A stretch of DNA of 64,000 bases from Symbiodinium natans (Eukaryota; Sar; Dinophyceae; Suessiales; Symbiodiniaceae). The stretch is taken from assembly GCA_905221605.1 (NCBI GenBank), contig CAJNDS010000196.1:136551-200550 (forward strand). The letters run 5' to 3'. Below are positions 30,392 to 40,235 of the stretch, piece by piece. The notes under the pieces were generated by a model. It was given only the letters and a program-made list of their open reading frames with translations. It ran no database searches and was not told where the DNA came from. Numbering within the stretch: position 1 is the stretch's first letter; the number at the start of each line of letters is the position of its first letter. The position numbers and the translations under genes are program-made.

Positions 30392-30484
30392 ATCTTCAGC
30401 GCCAGGAGGCATCGCCTGCACAGCCACCGAAGACTCCGAAGGCGAGACGCGCAGTGCTCCTGGCCGACTCCCCACAGGGATCAG
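30392..30484 (+). CDS. Exon-like island between degenerate telomere blocks
   Basis: After AATCTTCAG one frame reads RQEASPAQPPKTPKARRAVL, another APGGIACTATEDSEGETRSA. Flanked by decayed CCCTAAA (30350-30385) and TTTAGGG-like units (30485-30600). Confidence 0.4.
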
Positions 30485-30738
30485 GGCTTAGGGCCTTTAG
30501 GGTTTAGGGCCTTTTGGGGCCTGTGTCTTTGGGGCCTTTAGGGCCGTTAGGGCCTTGAGGGCGGTTTAGGGTTGAGGTCGGGGTTTAGGAAGGCCCGAGA
30601 CCGCACCAGAGGAGCAGAAAGGGTTTGGGGCTTGGAGGCTTTATGGGGGTTGTGAGCCTTAAGGCTTTAGGTAGAAGCACTTCCCTCCCCCCCCAAGGTT
30701 AACACAAAAGCCGTCCCATTCTCATCGTATGGTACCTG

Positions 30739-31101
30739 GTGACACATGAGAGCTTGCTAACAAAGGGGGCGGAGGAGGGTGCGCTCTGCAAGGTCGTTTC
30801 TCTGTTGTTTCGACCAGTCTTCAGTTCAGGAAATCCCGGAATTTCCACACTTCTCCGGCACGCTATGTATGTTCCTTCTTTGCCAGCGGCCAGTCATGCG
30901 AGGAGCCCCTTCCGGAGGCTCCTGCAGAGAGCGCAGAGTCCACGCAGGACTGCAAGCATTTGTGTTGAAGGGCCGTTGTTTTTCGAATATCTATCTTGCT
31001 TACAATATAACCTTCTCTTCATCCATGTTCAATATGATCTTCTCTTCACCAATGTTCTTGATGCATTCAGATATGCTCTGAATGATATGGTGTATTGTTG
31101 A
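30739..31101 (+). CDS. Unrecognised open frame
   Basis: About 120 codons from GTG, so internal if real; contains GISTLLRHAMYVPSLPAAS. AT-rich end. A minus frame of 108 codons with ATG follows at 31475-31149 (contains GLQEQSLPFCGSLVLQPRAV). Both uncertain. Confidence 0.28.
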   Translation: MTHESLLTKGAEEGALCKVVSLLFRPVFSSGNPGISTLLRHAMYVPSLPAASHARSPFRRLLQRAQSPRRTASICVEGPLFFEYLSCLQYNLLFIHVQYDLLFTNVLDAFRYALNDMVYC

Positions 31102-31792
31102 AGGAAGGGGTAAACCCAAGGTTCCCTACTACTACTCCCGAAGGCTCCCTAAGCTTCCCTAAAGTCATCTAGGTACCTAGCTGCTGCGCCCGCCCGTGTT
31201 TTGGCTCGTTTTGTTTGCTCATAGACGGCCCTTGGCTGCAGAACCAGTGACCCACAGAAAGGTAATGACTGTTCCTGCAAGCCCGCATGAAGTCGGAATG
31301 AAGTCGGCGAGCATGGAAGGGGATGGACTGCGTTTATGTTCGTGTTGACTGTGCATTCCGCTTTATGGTTGGAAATCCCTGCCGGCGCTGAAGCAACAAT
31401 CAATATCCGGTGATCACAGCGTCTTCCTTGTTTGGGCGTCGTGTTGGGCCAACCACATCTGTGGGTCGGATGCAACCGCTCTTCTTAGCCTCTCCAGGTT
31501 CTCTGCATGAAAGGCCTGCAATGCACAGATCAACGACGAAGAGATGCAATTCACGCGTACTTGGCACCTAGGGAACCCAAGGAAAGCCTCGGGAGCCTTT
31601 GGGAGCAGTGGGGAGTTTCAGGGAACCTTGGGTTACATACTTGAACCGCCCTCCCATAAGAACCCTATAAGATGCTATTGCCATCATCCGCAGTCGGGCT
31701 CGGGGCTGGGCCTCTACCACTGCGCTGCAGGAGCGGTCTGAAGGCTACGCTGGGTCCCCTTCCGAGTGCCAGCGATGGGGTCCATGAGGGTC

Positions 31793-32037
31793 TTAGACTT
31801 TCGGGGATAGCACGCTGCCCTTCATGAGATCTGCGGCTTTCTGCGCACCAGCAGGGGCCCCTCCAAAATTCAGCAAGTCCCTCTTCGCTCGGCCCACAAC
31901 AGGCACAGCCACAGGAAAGGTCAGAAAGCGCCCGAGAAGGTTAGAATCTTCCTCAGGTGGCATTGAACGAAGGCCTACAAGCCAGAAGAAGCCCATTTGA
32001 GGCTCTAACATGACGATGTCGGTGACACGCGCTGAGG
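31793..32037 (-). CDS. Terminal exon on the minus strand
   Basis: A strong acceptor CCCTTTTTCAG precedes 32037. The frame contains ARVTDIVMLEPQMGFFWLVG, SNLLGRFLTFPVAVPVVGRA and GGAPAGAQKAADLMKGSVLS and ends in TAA. Unknown family. Confidence 0.5.
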
Positions 32038-32221
32038 CTGAAAAAGGGCTTCCTGAACAAGCCGGCCGAATCCGATGCCCAGGCAAGGCCGCAAATCTCA
32101 TTCTTGAAAGGTTTCTGCTAGGTCTCCGAGAACTGAGAGATTTGGGTTTTGGGCTTAGGGTTGAGGGTTTAGGGTTCGGGGGGTCCCCAGCAAGGGGGTG
32201 GAGAAGTCTGAGGGTTGAGGG

Positions 32222-32330
32222 CTTCCAGCGCTTTGCGTGTGCCGGGAGATTCTGGGTCTGAGACCCAAGATGCGCCAGGCCATCGACGAGATGATCCAGG
32301 ACCGCAGCTGTCATGCTTTTTGGGGTTGAC
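32222..32330 (+). CDS. Likely plus-strand exon
   Basis: Frame VCREILGLRPKMRQAIDEMI then QDRSCHAFWG and TGA; almost every codon ends in C or G. The minus strand here is open too (frame with ATG at 32314), but the codon pattern favours plus. Confidence 0.42.
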
Positions 32331-32889
32331 TTCCTTTATGTCGAGCGCCTCCCAAAAAAAAATCGAGTTCTCGTGTGTGCGGCTCTTGGGGTGAAATTTT
32401 GGGGTGGTTGACGGGGAGGGGGGGGGGTGTGGTAAGGTGAAGGCATCTGGAAGAACCCCCACGCGAGAAGCGAAGAATGATCCAAACGAAGCCCTAGCCC
32501 TAAAATGAGGTTGGAAGTCAGAATGGCACTTCTGAAGCAGTGGTGATTCACTGAAACCCTTTACAGTGGGGGTGGAGGAAAGGGACGGAGTTGCGAAACC
32601 CGAAGCCTTGGTGGCAAACCTGAACTCCAAACAGCGAGCGGCAAACTCAAAGAGCCCGGAAAGGAGCCGAAAGGAGTGGAAATGAGTGGAAATTGGCGAA
32701 AGCCGCAACAAATACTTCGAGAGGGAGTGGCCAGATGTGGCCAGCAAGCGCGCGGAAAGAACATGTAACCAAGCAAGTCATGTGCACATCCCCCTATCGC
32801 GGAACAGCGTAAATGCGACGGCTTCAACAAAAAGTCACAGCCCGGTGAGAAAACAGCACGGGCATGAACTACACTAAGCGCGCTTACGT

Positions 32890-33059
32890 AGCAAGGGGCC
32901 GGTTTTACCTAAACCCTAAACCCTAAACCCTAAACCCTAAACCCTAAACCCTAAACCCTAAACCCTAAACCCTAAACCCTAAACCCTAAACCCTAAACCC
33001 TAAACCCTAAACCCTAAACCCTAAACCCTAAACCCTAAACCCTAGCACGGGGCCGATTT
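32890..33059 (-). repeat. Long CCCTAAA block with flanking duplication
   Basis: About 19 perfect units (32909-33043) between AGCAAGGGGCCGGTTT (32890) and AGCACGGGGCCGATTT (33044), which match at 14 of 16 bases. Confidence 0.95.
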
Positions 33060-33140
33060 GATTCAATGCCTGCTTCAGGAGGCGGTCAAGACCTCTCCGG
33101 CAAGCAAGTCCGCAGCGCCCCTCGACTTAAGCCTAGCGAC
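33046..33140 (+). CDS. Exon island between inverted telomere blocks
   Basis: After CCCTAG the frame reads HGADLIQCLLQEAVKTSPAS then KSAAPLDLSLAT, followed by a GT (GTACCAG). One of the most coding-like islands. Confidence 0.48.
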
Positions 33141-33149
33141 TGTACCAGT

Positions 33150-33236
33150 TTAGGGTTTAGGGTTTATAGGGTTTATAGGGTTTATAAGGGTTTATAGGGG
33201 TTTATAAGGGTTTATAGGGTTTATCGGGTTTAGGGT
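33150..33236 (+). repeat. TTTATAGGG nonamer block
   Basis: About nine units of TTTATAGGG or TTTATAAGGG; reverse complement of the 26660 nonamer. Confidence 0.94.
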
Positions 33237-33320
33237 CTAGGGAGTTCGGGAGGTTCTGAAACCATAGGGGTACTTTTTTCGGGCCCCTTTAATCGGGGGC
33301 TGGAGCATCTCACCCTGTTT

Positions 33321-33610
33321 TTGGGGCTTCCTCTGTGAAGGGTCTCGGGTTTCGTCAGGGACTCCTGGTAGAAGTGGGCGGTTCGAAGCCAGAAGCGGTG
33401 ATCTGCAGGAAGCAGAGGCATGTCATACCCAGCTCTTCGGCCCAAAGAGGTGTAACTCCTTGCTGCCAACTTACGCTCACGGACTGTGTGTTTAACTTTG
33501 GGGATTGTTATGGGCGGTGTTGCGAAATCGCTGGTTTCCATTCCTTGACCCTCGTCGTTGTTGACATTGTAAGCCCAAGGCTTCAACCGTAACAGCCCCC
33601 AGAACCGCAA
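33321..33610 (-). CDS. Minus-strand exon with GTGAGA donor
   Basis: About 97 codons containing GYDMPLLPADHRFWLRTAHF and YQESLTKPETLHRGSPKN, then AACAGG|GTGAGATG. A GC-rich and coherent frame. Family not recognised. Confidence 0.47.
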
Positions 33611-33726
33611 AACTCCAGTTCAGATTCAGATTCAGAACAGGGGTGTGGGGGGTCAGTGAACCTACCCGACGCAATTGCGGGGTAATCTGAGCTTCTTAGC
33701 CCTTTCTCTGCTCCATGTGCCCCTGA

Positions 33727-33801
33727 GGTACAGCTACTCGGTGGCGGGCCGGGAGCATGCCAAAGAGGACGCTTTGGGGAGGCTGAGGGGCCATTTTGTG
33801 C
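33727..33801 (+). CDS. Likely exon followed by TTTAGGG
   Basis: Frame YSYSVAGREHAKEDALGRLR then GHFV. Acceptor CCCCTGAG or AGGTACAG. Directly followed by three TTTAGGG units (33802-33823). A poly-C tract follows at 33872. Confidence 0.42.
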
Positions 33802-34044
33802 GTTTAGGGTTTAGGGTTTAGGGCCTGGGGTTGTCCGCAGTCCAGTTGCACAAGGGCTTGGGGTTTACAAGCCCCCCCCCCCCCCCGGAACAAAAAAAAG
33901 AACAGGCGCTCCCCTAATAAAGCCGTGCTAGCCTGTGGCAGAGGAGTTGGGAGGGCAGGGGCCTCAGACGCCCATCCTGCGATTCGGGTGCAGGAAAACA
34001 GTCGTGGTTCCTTTGGCGGCCCGAAGCCCGAAACCCTCATGCCT

Positions 34045-34399
34045 AAACCCTAACCCCTAAACCCCTAACCCCCTAAACCCCCTAAACCCCCTAAACCCCC
34101 TAAACCCCCCAAACCCCCTAAACCCCCCTAAACCCCCTAAACCCCTAAACCCCTGAACCCCTGAACCCTAAACCCCTAAACCCCCTAAACCCCCTAAACC
34201 CCCTAAACCCCCTAAACCCCCTAAACCCCCTAAACCCCCTAAACCCCCTAAAACCCCTAAACCCCCTGAACCCCCTGAACCCCTGAACCCCTGAACCCCC
34301 TAAACCCCTAAACCCCTAAACCCTAAACCCTAAACCCTAAACCCTAAACCCTAAACCCTAAACCCTAAACCCTAAACCCTAAACCCTAAACCCTAAACT
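34045..34399 (-). repeat. Longest telomere-type block: CCCCTAAA/CCCCCTAAA then CCCTAAA
   Basis: About 30 units with expanded C-runs (CCCCCTAAA, CCCCTGAA) followed by 11 perfect CCCTAAA units next to the island: a sharp boundary between variant and canonical units at about 34320. Confidence 0.97.
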
Positions 34400-34499
34400 A
34401 GTCCTTAGGTGCATGCTGTGCTTGGAGCCGCTGCCCAACGACCCGCGCGAGGCGGGGCCCCCCTCTTGTTTTCAGGCGTCTGCCTCCGATGCCTACGAG
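34400..34499 (+). CDS. Exon island between inverted telomere blocks
   Basis: Frame VLRCMLCLEPLPNDPREAGP then PSCFQASASDAYE, ending at CTACGAG|GTTTAGGG, where the telomere block itself provides a GT donor. Strongly coding-like. Confidence 0.5.
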
Positions 34500-34597
34500 G
34501 TTTAGGGTTTAGGGTTTAGGGTTTAGGGTTTAGGGTTTCGGGTTTCGGGTTTAGGGATGCCTACAGGGTTTAGGGTGTAGGGTTTAGGGTTTCAGGT
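34488..34597 (+). repeat. TTTAGGG block with flanking duplication GATGCCTAC
   Basis: Seven units (34500-34555) between GATGCCTACGAGG and GATGCCTACAGGG, followed by more units. Confidence 0.93.
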
Positions 34598-34608
34598 TAC
34601 CCCAAAAG

Positions 34609-34865
34609 AAACAACCCAAGCGCCCGTGCAACTTCCCGAGCTCTGCAAGGCGCTGCGAGTAGTTCTCCCCCGCCCCCCGCCTGGCCGAAATCTCTCGAAT
34701 GCAGCTGTGCTTGACAGGTCATCAACCTGTGCGCCAGCGAGCCTTAAGCTTAAAACGGGAAAAGACGGCAGCAGCTGCAGATGGGGCTCAGTGCGCCCTT
34801 TATCTACTTATACTCAGGAAGGGGGGCCTTTCTTTATGCCCAAGAAGTCAGACCGGAACAGCTGA
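34609..34865 (+). CDS. Possible exon
   Basis: Frame APVQLPELCKALRVVLPRPP continues to a TGA at 34863; may be the next exon after the island at 34400. 34866-35330 has no exon that I can call. Confidence 0.35.
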
Positions 34866-35333
34866 GGCCCAGATGCCTTTGCCTGCTGCACCGCTCCTGC
34901 TTCTTGCACTTTGGCCCAGATTTATTTGGGCTTTTCCCTGGGACTTTTGAAGTTCGGTTGTGATTTCAAGCACCCGGCCTTTCCATGATTCTCTTGGGGG
35001 GGAGAAGGCTGGAAGAGGCGAGCTGGCAAATTGACCCCCTTTTTTTTTTTGAAATGTGCCATCGCAAAGCACACTAATACTTCTAAGGTTGTACCCCTAC
35101 AGGTGCCCCCTTCATGTACTCCTAGTACGGCCCTTATACTACGTACCTTAAGGATCTTAATAGCAAGGGTACCCAGAAGCCAAGAGTACAGCCTGAAAGG
35201 GTCCAAGGCAAAACCCCCCTAGACTCTTCCACCCTGTTACCGTCACAGCACTGAGGAACCCGCAGTACGAGATGTCAGACAACTTCAGGCCGGAGGGTCG
35301 ACTTGCTTTGAGGTTGGGAGCGGGGGGGGGTTT

Positions 35334-35445
35334 GGTTTAGGGTTTAGGGTTTAGGGTTTAGGGTTTGAGGTTTAGGGTTTAGGGTTTAGGGTTTAGGGTT
35401 TAGGTCCGATGCTCAAAAGGGTTTAGGGTTTAAGGGTTTAGGAAT
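35334..35445 (+). repeat. Two TTTAGGG blocks
   Basis: Ten units, a 12-bp gap, then three units. Confidence 0.95.
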
Positions 35446-35523
35446 CTGTGGTGATGGGATGCTCATGGGCGATGCAGTCTCTGCACATCTTGCGGTCGCT
35501 TGCCTAGACCTGGGGGGCCCGAA

Positions 35524-35640
35524 GCCAACGAGCCAATGCTTGTCAACGTGCTCATGTACCTGAAGTTGCCTATCTGCTGCCTGTTTACGGATCCCATCGC
35601 TGCACTCCTCACGCTGTGTCAGCGCCTGTTGTATGTGCCA
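35524..35640 (+). CDS. Exon encoding a hydrophobic segment
   Basis: After GGGCCCGAAG the frame reads ANEPMLVNVLMYLKLPICCL, then FTDPIAALLTLCQRLLYVP, up to GTGCCAG|GC. Membrane-like. Unknown family. Further open frames on both strands follow at 35700-35975. Confidence 0.5.
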
Positions 35641-36253
35641 GGCGTTGCATGATCTGCAAGAAGCCTGCAGGCTAGGCCGGGGATTGAGCGAGGACCGGAC
35701 GTGTGGGCTTGCGATTCAGAGGTTGTTTTCGGTTCGCGGCTTGCTCGTTCGATTATTCGTGTCCCTGTAGTGACGGAGTATTTCCGCAATGTAACTACTA
35801 CGGTTTGCAACCACTTGACGAGTATGACGACGAGTGGGAACGAGGAAGACCACAACCCCAACAGGGCGGGTTGCGGGCGCTGCACCACCCGGCAAACGAC
35901 CCAAGCAAACCGAGGGTCCGGAAGCCCCTGAACCCCCAAACCACAAAAACGCCCCAAGCCCCTTGCCAGATGTGAGAGTCGAAACCCTGTTTAAAAGGAT
36001 ATACAAATACATAATATGTACACAAAATTGATTGATTGCTTTTGTTTATTGTATGCTATATAGAACATACCATACCTTAATACAGTATAAATGCTGATCG
36101 ACAGAAGGCAAGCAGCCTTTGAAGCGCAGAACGCCAAACGTTGAAGCATCCGTGACCAGACCCGGCCATGGTGCGCTTGGCCGTCCAGGCGAGGAGGTGC
36201 CCCCCTCAGGCGGATCTCCATCCTGAAGCCTCTTCCCGCACCCCGCATTCCTG

Positions 36254-36309
36254 GGTTTAGGGTTGAGGATTTTAGGGTTTAGGGTTTAGGGTTTAGGGTT
36301 CAGGGTTTA
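36254..36309 (+). repeat. Interstitial telomere block (TTTAGGG)
   Basis: Six units, some TTGAGGA or TTCAGGG. 36310-37440 has only weak frames on both strands. Confidence 0.93.
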
Positions 36310-37440
36310 GTTGCAAAAAAGGGTTCAGGGGTTAGGGCTTACAGTTGCGAAACGGTTTTTGGATGTTTTTGAAACTCTCTTTGGGAAAGCTGTTGCAAGC
36401 CCGACACGCACCTTGCAGTTCCCCAAGCCTTGAAGCGATATGTTCTCGCATTCCATGCTTAGGAAGCCGATTGGATCACGATAGCGTGATGCGATCAGAT
36501 CGTGCCGGAGAACTGACTCTCTAAACGGCTGCCGCTTGGGGTGGGTTCCTCACTAACTGAGATTCCACGAGATCGGACTCCGCTTTCAGGATAGCTGCCA
36601 GGAACCCTTGAGATTCCCGAACCAGGAGCAGAAGAGGCTCGGAACACCAGGAAGCGCGCACAGCCACTTGTCTCACCCAGCATAGGACGTCTCGATATCT
36701 GGTGGCCCGCTGTCCGTGAGGTACCCAAGATTGCTCTCAGGTTGTTTAATGGTCCTGGTGCGATTCTTCATAAGTCTCCGTGACCCTGTTCCTGCGTGTA
36801 GATTGTGCTTTGCCACTGTGTCTGTGGAGTTGTGAGTTCCCCCTCGCCGGCTTGGGTTCACGGTGTCTACTGGCGCAGTTTCTTCTCACATGGGTTCATG
36901 GTGCAAGACAGAATTGGTGGGCCTGGATGTTGGGGCGGAGCAGAAACTCAAGGAACGCGGGAAGCTTCGCAAAAAACAAGGGGTTGCGTCTGCCTGCTTT
37001 GCACGATGTGCGTGGGAAAGTGAGTAGCGTCAGAAGATTTGAACCTGCTTAGCCGCTAATTTACTTTAGTTAGCCGCAGTCGACACACGGAGAAGCTTTG
37101 TGGCACTAGCTCTGAACCTTCTTCAACATCACTTGCGGTAGACAAACTTGAGCTTAAAGGGTCCTTACTATAGATGCAGGACTTATAGGCTAATGATGTA
37201 GGTCCTTTCTGGTCCTTGCATGCCTTTTGTGGAGCATTTTTCGCAAGCCTTGGGCTCAGTTTTCAAGTCACTTTCTTGGCCCATGGCGGCGGCAGTGCCC
37301 TCAGCTACCGTAAAGAGGTTAGATGCCCTTATAAGGGCAGCCTACAGCTCAATAATGCAATAATATATATGAATATATGGTTTGGGGGTAAAATGAGCCC
37401 GCTGCGTTTTTGTTGCTTTCTCGCAGCGAACTCATTATAC

Positions 37441-37683
37441 CCACACAACAAAAAAACCAAAAACTGGAAAACCAAAAAAACCAAAACCAAAAAAACCAAA
37501 ACCAAAAAAACCAAAAAAACCAAAAAAACCAATTTTGGGGAACTCCTGGAAGTGGCTTATTATCAGCCCTTACGTCGAAAAGTTCCTCAAAATTGTTTTT
37601 TTTGGTTTTTTTGGTTTTTTTGGTTTTGGTTTTTTTGGTTTTGGTTTTTTTGGTTTTTCAGTTTTTGGTTTTTTGTTGGTTTT
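37441..37683. repeat. Long hairpin of AAAAAAACC / GGTTTTTTT arms
   Basis: The left arm (to about 37549) and right arm (from about 37574) are near-perfect inverted copies: AAAAACTG, CCAAAACC and repeated CCAAAAAAACC occur in the same order reversed. Pairing continues through CAATTTTGGGGAACT and AGTTCCTCAAAATTG, leaving a loop of only about 25-30 bp. Confidence 0.92.
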
Positions 37684-37789
37684 GGCTGTGTTTGGTTTTC
37701 CAGTTTTCGGCATCTCTATAGCCCTGCTGCAACCCCTAGGGGTGGCAGAGGAGCCTAAGCATGATTTGCAACAGCATATAAGTCTTAAT

Positions 37790-38848
37790 GAAATAATAAT
37801 GAATTATTAATTCATTATTGATTAATAGTTTTTTTTATGGTTTACTATAATTTGATTATTAATTACTTGTTAATTTATTTATTTATTACTTATTAATTTG
37901 TTGATTAATTAGTAATTATGAATTAATTATTAATAATTTAATTAATTCATTAATCATTCATTAATCATGAAGTAATTAATTGTTAATTAATAATTAATTC
38001 AATTAATTCATTGACAAATAACTAACAATTAATTCGCTGGCCAGTAGCGATAACCTTAAAACTTGAAATCGAAACCTTAAATTCTAACCTTTAAACCTTA
38101 AACCGTAATTTCCTAAACCTTATCCTTAAACCGTAAACCCTAACCTAAACCCATTAATTATTAACTGCTTAATTATTAATTGTTAATTATTAATTATTAA
38201 TTATCAATTAACAATTAATTGTTTATTAATTAGTTATTAATAATAAAAACTAAGCATTAATTATTTACTATTTAATGATTGATTAATTCTTAATTAATTA
38301 ATAATCAATTAAGTATTAATTATTAACTAATTATTAATTGATTATTAATTAATTATATTTCAATAATTATTAATTCAGTACTTTTTAAATAATAATAATT
38401 AATTATTAATTAATTATTAATAAATTATCATTCAATATTCATTAATGATTCATCATCATAGTATTAATTAATTATTAATTTATTAGTTAATTATTAAGTG
38501 GTTACGTAATAATTATCAATTAATTTATTATAATTAATTATAAATATGAACTAATTATGAATTATGAATTAATTCATTATTCATTAATTATTAATTTATA
38601 ATTATTAATTATTAAATATTAATTATTAATTCTTAATTCTTAATTATTAATTATTAATTTTAATTATTATTTAAGTACTAATTACTTATTAACTAATTTC
38701 CACGATTTTCCACGATTAATTAGTTTATAATATATTATTGATTAATTATTTATTTAATTATTAAATCATTTTGTCGTTATTAATTAATTATTCATTAAGT
38801 ATTAATTATTAATTAATTATTATTTAATTAATTATTACATAATTACTT
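37790..38848. repeat. AT-only island (TTAATTAA-type)
   Basis: About 1 kb of interlaced TTAATTAT/AATTAATTA units with almost no G or C, interrupted at 38036-38155 by AAACCTTAAACC-like sequence resembling decayed CCCTAAA. No coding frame. Confidence 0.95.
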
Positions 38849-38882
38849 CCTCGTCGAAGGTGAGTGTCCCATCCAGCCCACC

Positions 38883-39063
38883 CTCATCCCCTACAAAACT
38901 TGCCATGGCAAGCCTCTTTTGCTACGACAAAATAGTCGAAACACTTCGAGCACATATAACTATGGCACAAGTGAGCATAGATTCAAGATGCGGAAGACAT
39001 ATTTGCATGTCAAGTGAAAGAGAAAGCAACAAAAACGCAGCGGACTCATTTTACCTCCAAACC
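38883..39063 (+). CDS. Weak open frame after the AT island
   Basis: Contains MASLFCYDKIVETLRAHITM. AT-leaning codon use unlike the other exons. Could be chance. Confidence 0.25.
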
Positions 39064-39147
39064 GAATATATATATATATAATTTTTTATACTTTTTTTAT
39101 AACTATATTATACGAGAATACACGATAATATCAGATAATGGAAATTC

Positions 39148-39378
39148 AGGAGATTCGGGGTTCCTCCCCCCAGTTGCCGAGGTCCACGAAGTGGACGGGT
39201 CAGTTCACGCTGCTCCTGGGCCGCCATCCACCTTCGCCATGTGCTGCCCCGAACCTGCACGGGACAGCACACATGGGTCCACAATCATTGTGGATGACGT
39301 CTCTGCACGATTCGGATGGTGCACAAACTCCTGCTCCAGCGACGCGACGTGCGCGCAAGCCTCTGCCACTTTAGCAGG
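39148..39378 (+). CDS. Likely exon, cysteine-containing
   Basis: From GAAATTCAG to TTTAGCAG|GTTGCG. The frame contains LPPVAEVHEVDGSVHAAPGP, STIIVDDVSARFGWCTNSCS and SDATCAQASATLA. A second frame is also open. Unknown family. Confidence 0.42.
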
Positions 39379-39451
39379 TTGCGCAACCCTGCTGCAAGCA
39401 GACTCATGGCAACCGGGATTCCCCAGCCGCGGTAGAAGGGTCAACAGATAA

Positions 39452-39620
39452 CAATAATCATAATCGCAATCATAATCATAATCATAATAGTAGCAATAGT
39501 AAGAGTATGAATAGTAATAATCATCATCAGAATAATAATAACAACAATAACAGTCAGAATAGTAATAACAAGAATAAGAATAATAATCATAACAAGACAA
39601 TAGTAGTAGTAATAAAAGCA
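39452..39620. repeat. ATAATC/AATAG microsatellite-like tract
   Basis: Trinucleotide-based low complexity. Confidence 0.85.
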
Positions 39621-39794
39621 CCTATACTAATATATTCAGACTTATGATATTTATCTTTAGACGTATTATGAAAAGAGATCAAGAGCCAACGCGCGCTGCC
39701 CAGGCATCCGACACGGCAGAGCCTGCGCAGCCACCGCACTTCGCAGGTCCAGATCACAGGGAGATCCAGGCTCTCGGGCTTCGGCTCCACACTT

Positions 39795-39860
39795 GGGTTT
39801 AGGGTTTAGGGTTTAGGGTTTAGGGTTTAGGGTTTAGGGTTTAGGGTTTAGGGTTTAGGG
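39795..39860 (+). repeat. Interstitial telomere block (TTTAGGG)
   Basis: Nine units. A large gap without such blocks follows until 45.7 kb, apart from a short stretch at 40350. Confidence 0.97.
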
Positions 39861-40235
39861 TGAGAGAGAGGGTGTAGGGTTACAAGGCGCAAAGTGGGTT
39901 ACAAGGTTGTAGCCTCCCCTCAACCCGTAAACCCCTGAACCCGAAGAAATTCTCCTCCCGGGTTTCGCGCGGGCAACTGTGCAGTGCGGCCCAGGCAGGC
40001 CTCAACTTCGACTGGTCTGCTCACCCTGACTTGACATGCATACCACTGGCATACTTGCATCCGTCATGTCTACTGAGCAATTGCCGAGAGAGGAACTTGA
40101 AGTAACGTCAGCAACTGATGGGGATAGGGCGAACACGTTCTCCAAGCTCCAAACCAAAGTTCTCGGACTGCGTGTGGTCACGCAAGGTCACATTCCCCAA
40201 GCTCCATCCCAAAGTTTGACCGGTCTCGCAGACAA

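Noticed and set aside
32169-32747. Minus-strand frame of 192 codons
   Set aside because: Crosses telomere-like sequence and a likely plus-strand exon; composition is not coding-like over most of its length.
37216-37758. Frame with Lys-Thr-Lys and Phe-Trp-Phe repeats
   Set aside because: Translation of the two hairpin arms; no independent coding support.
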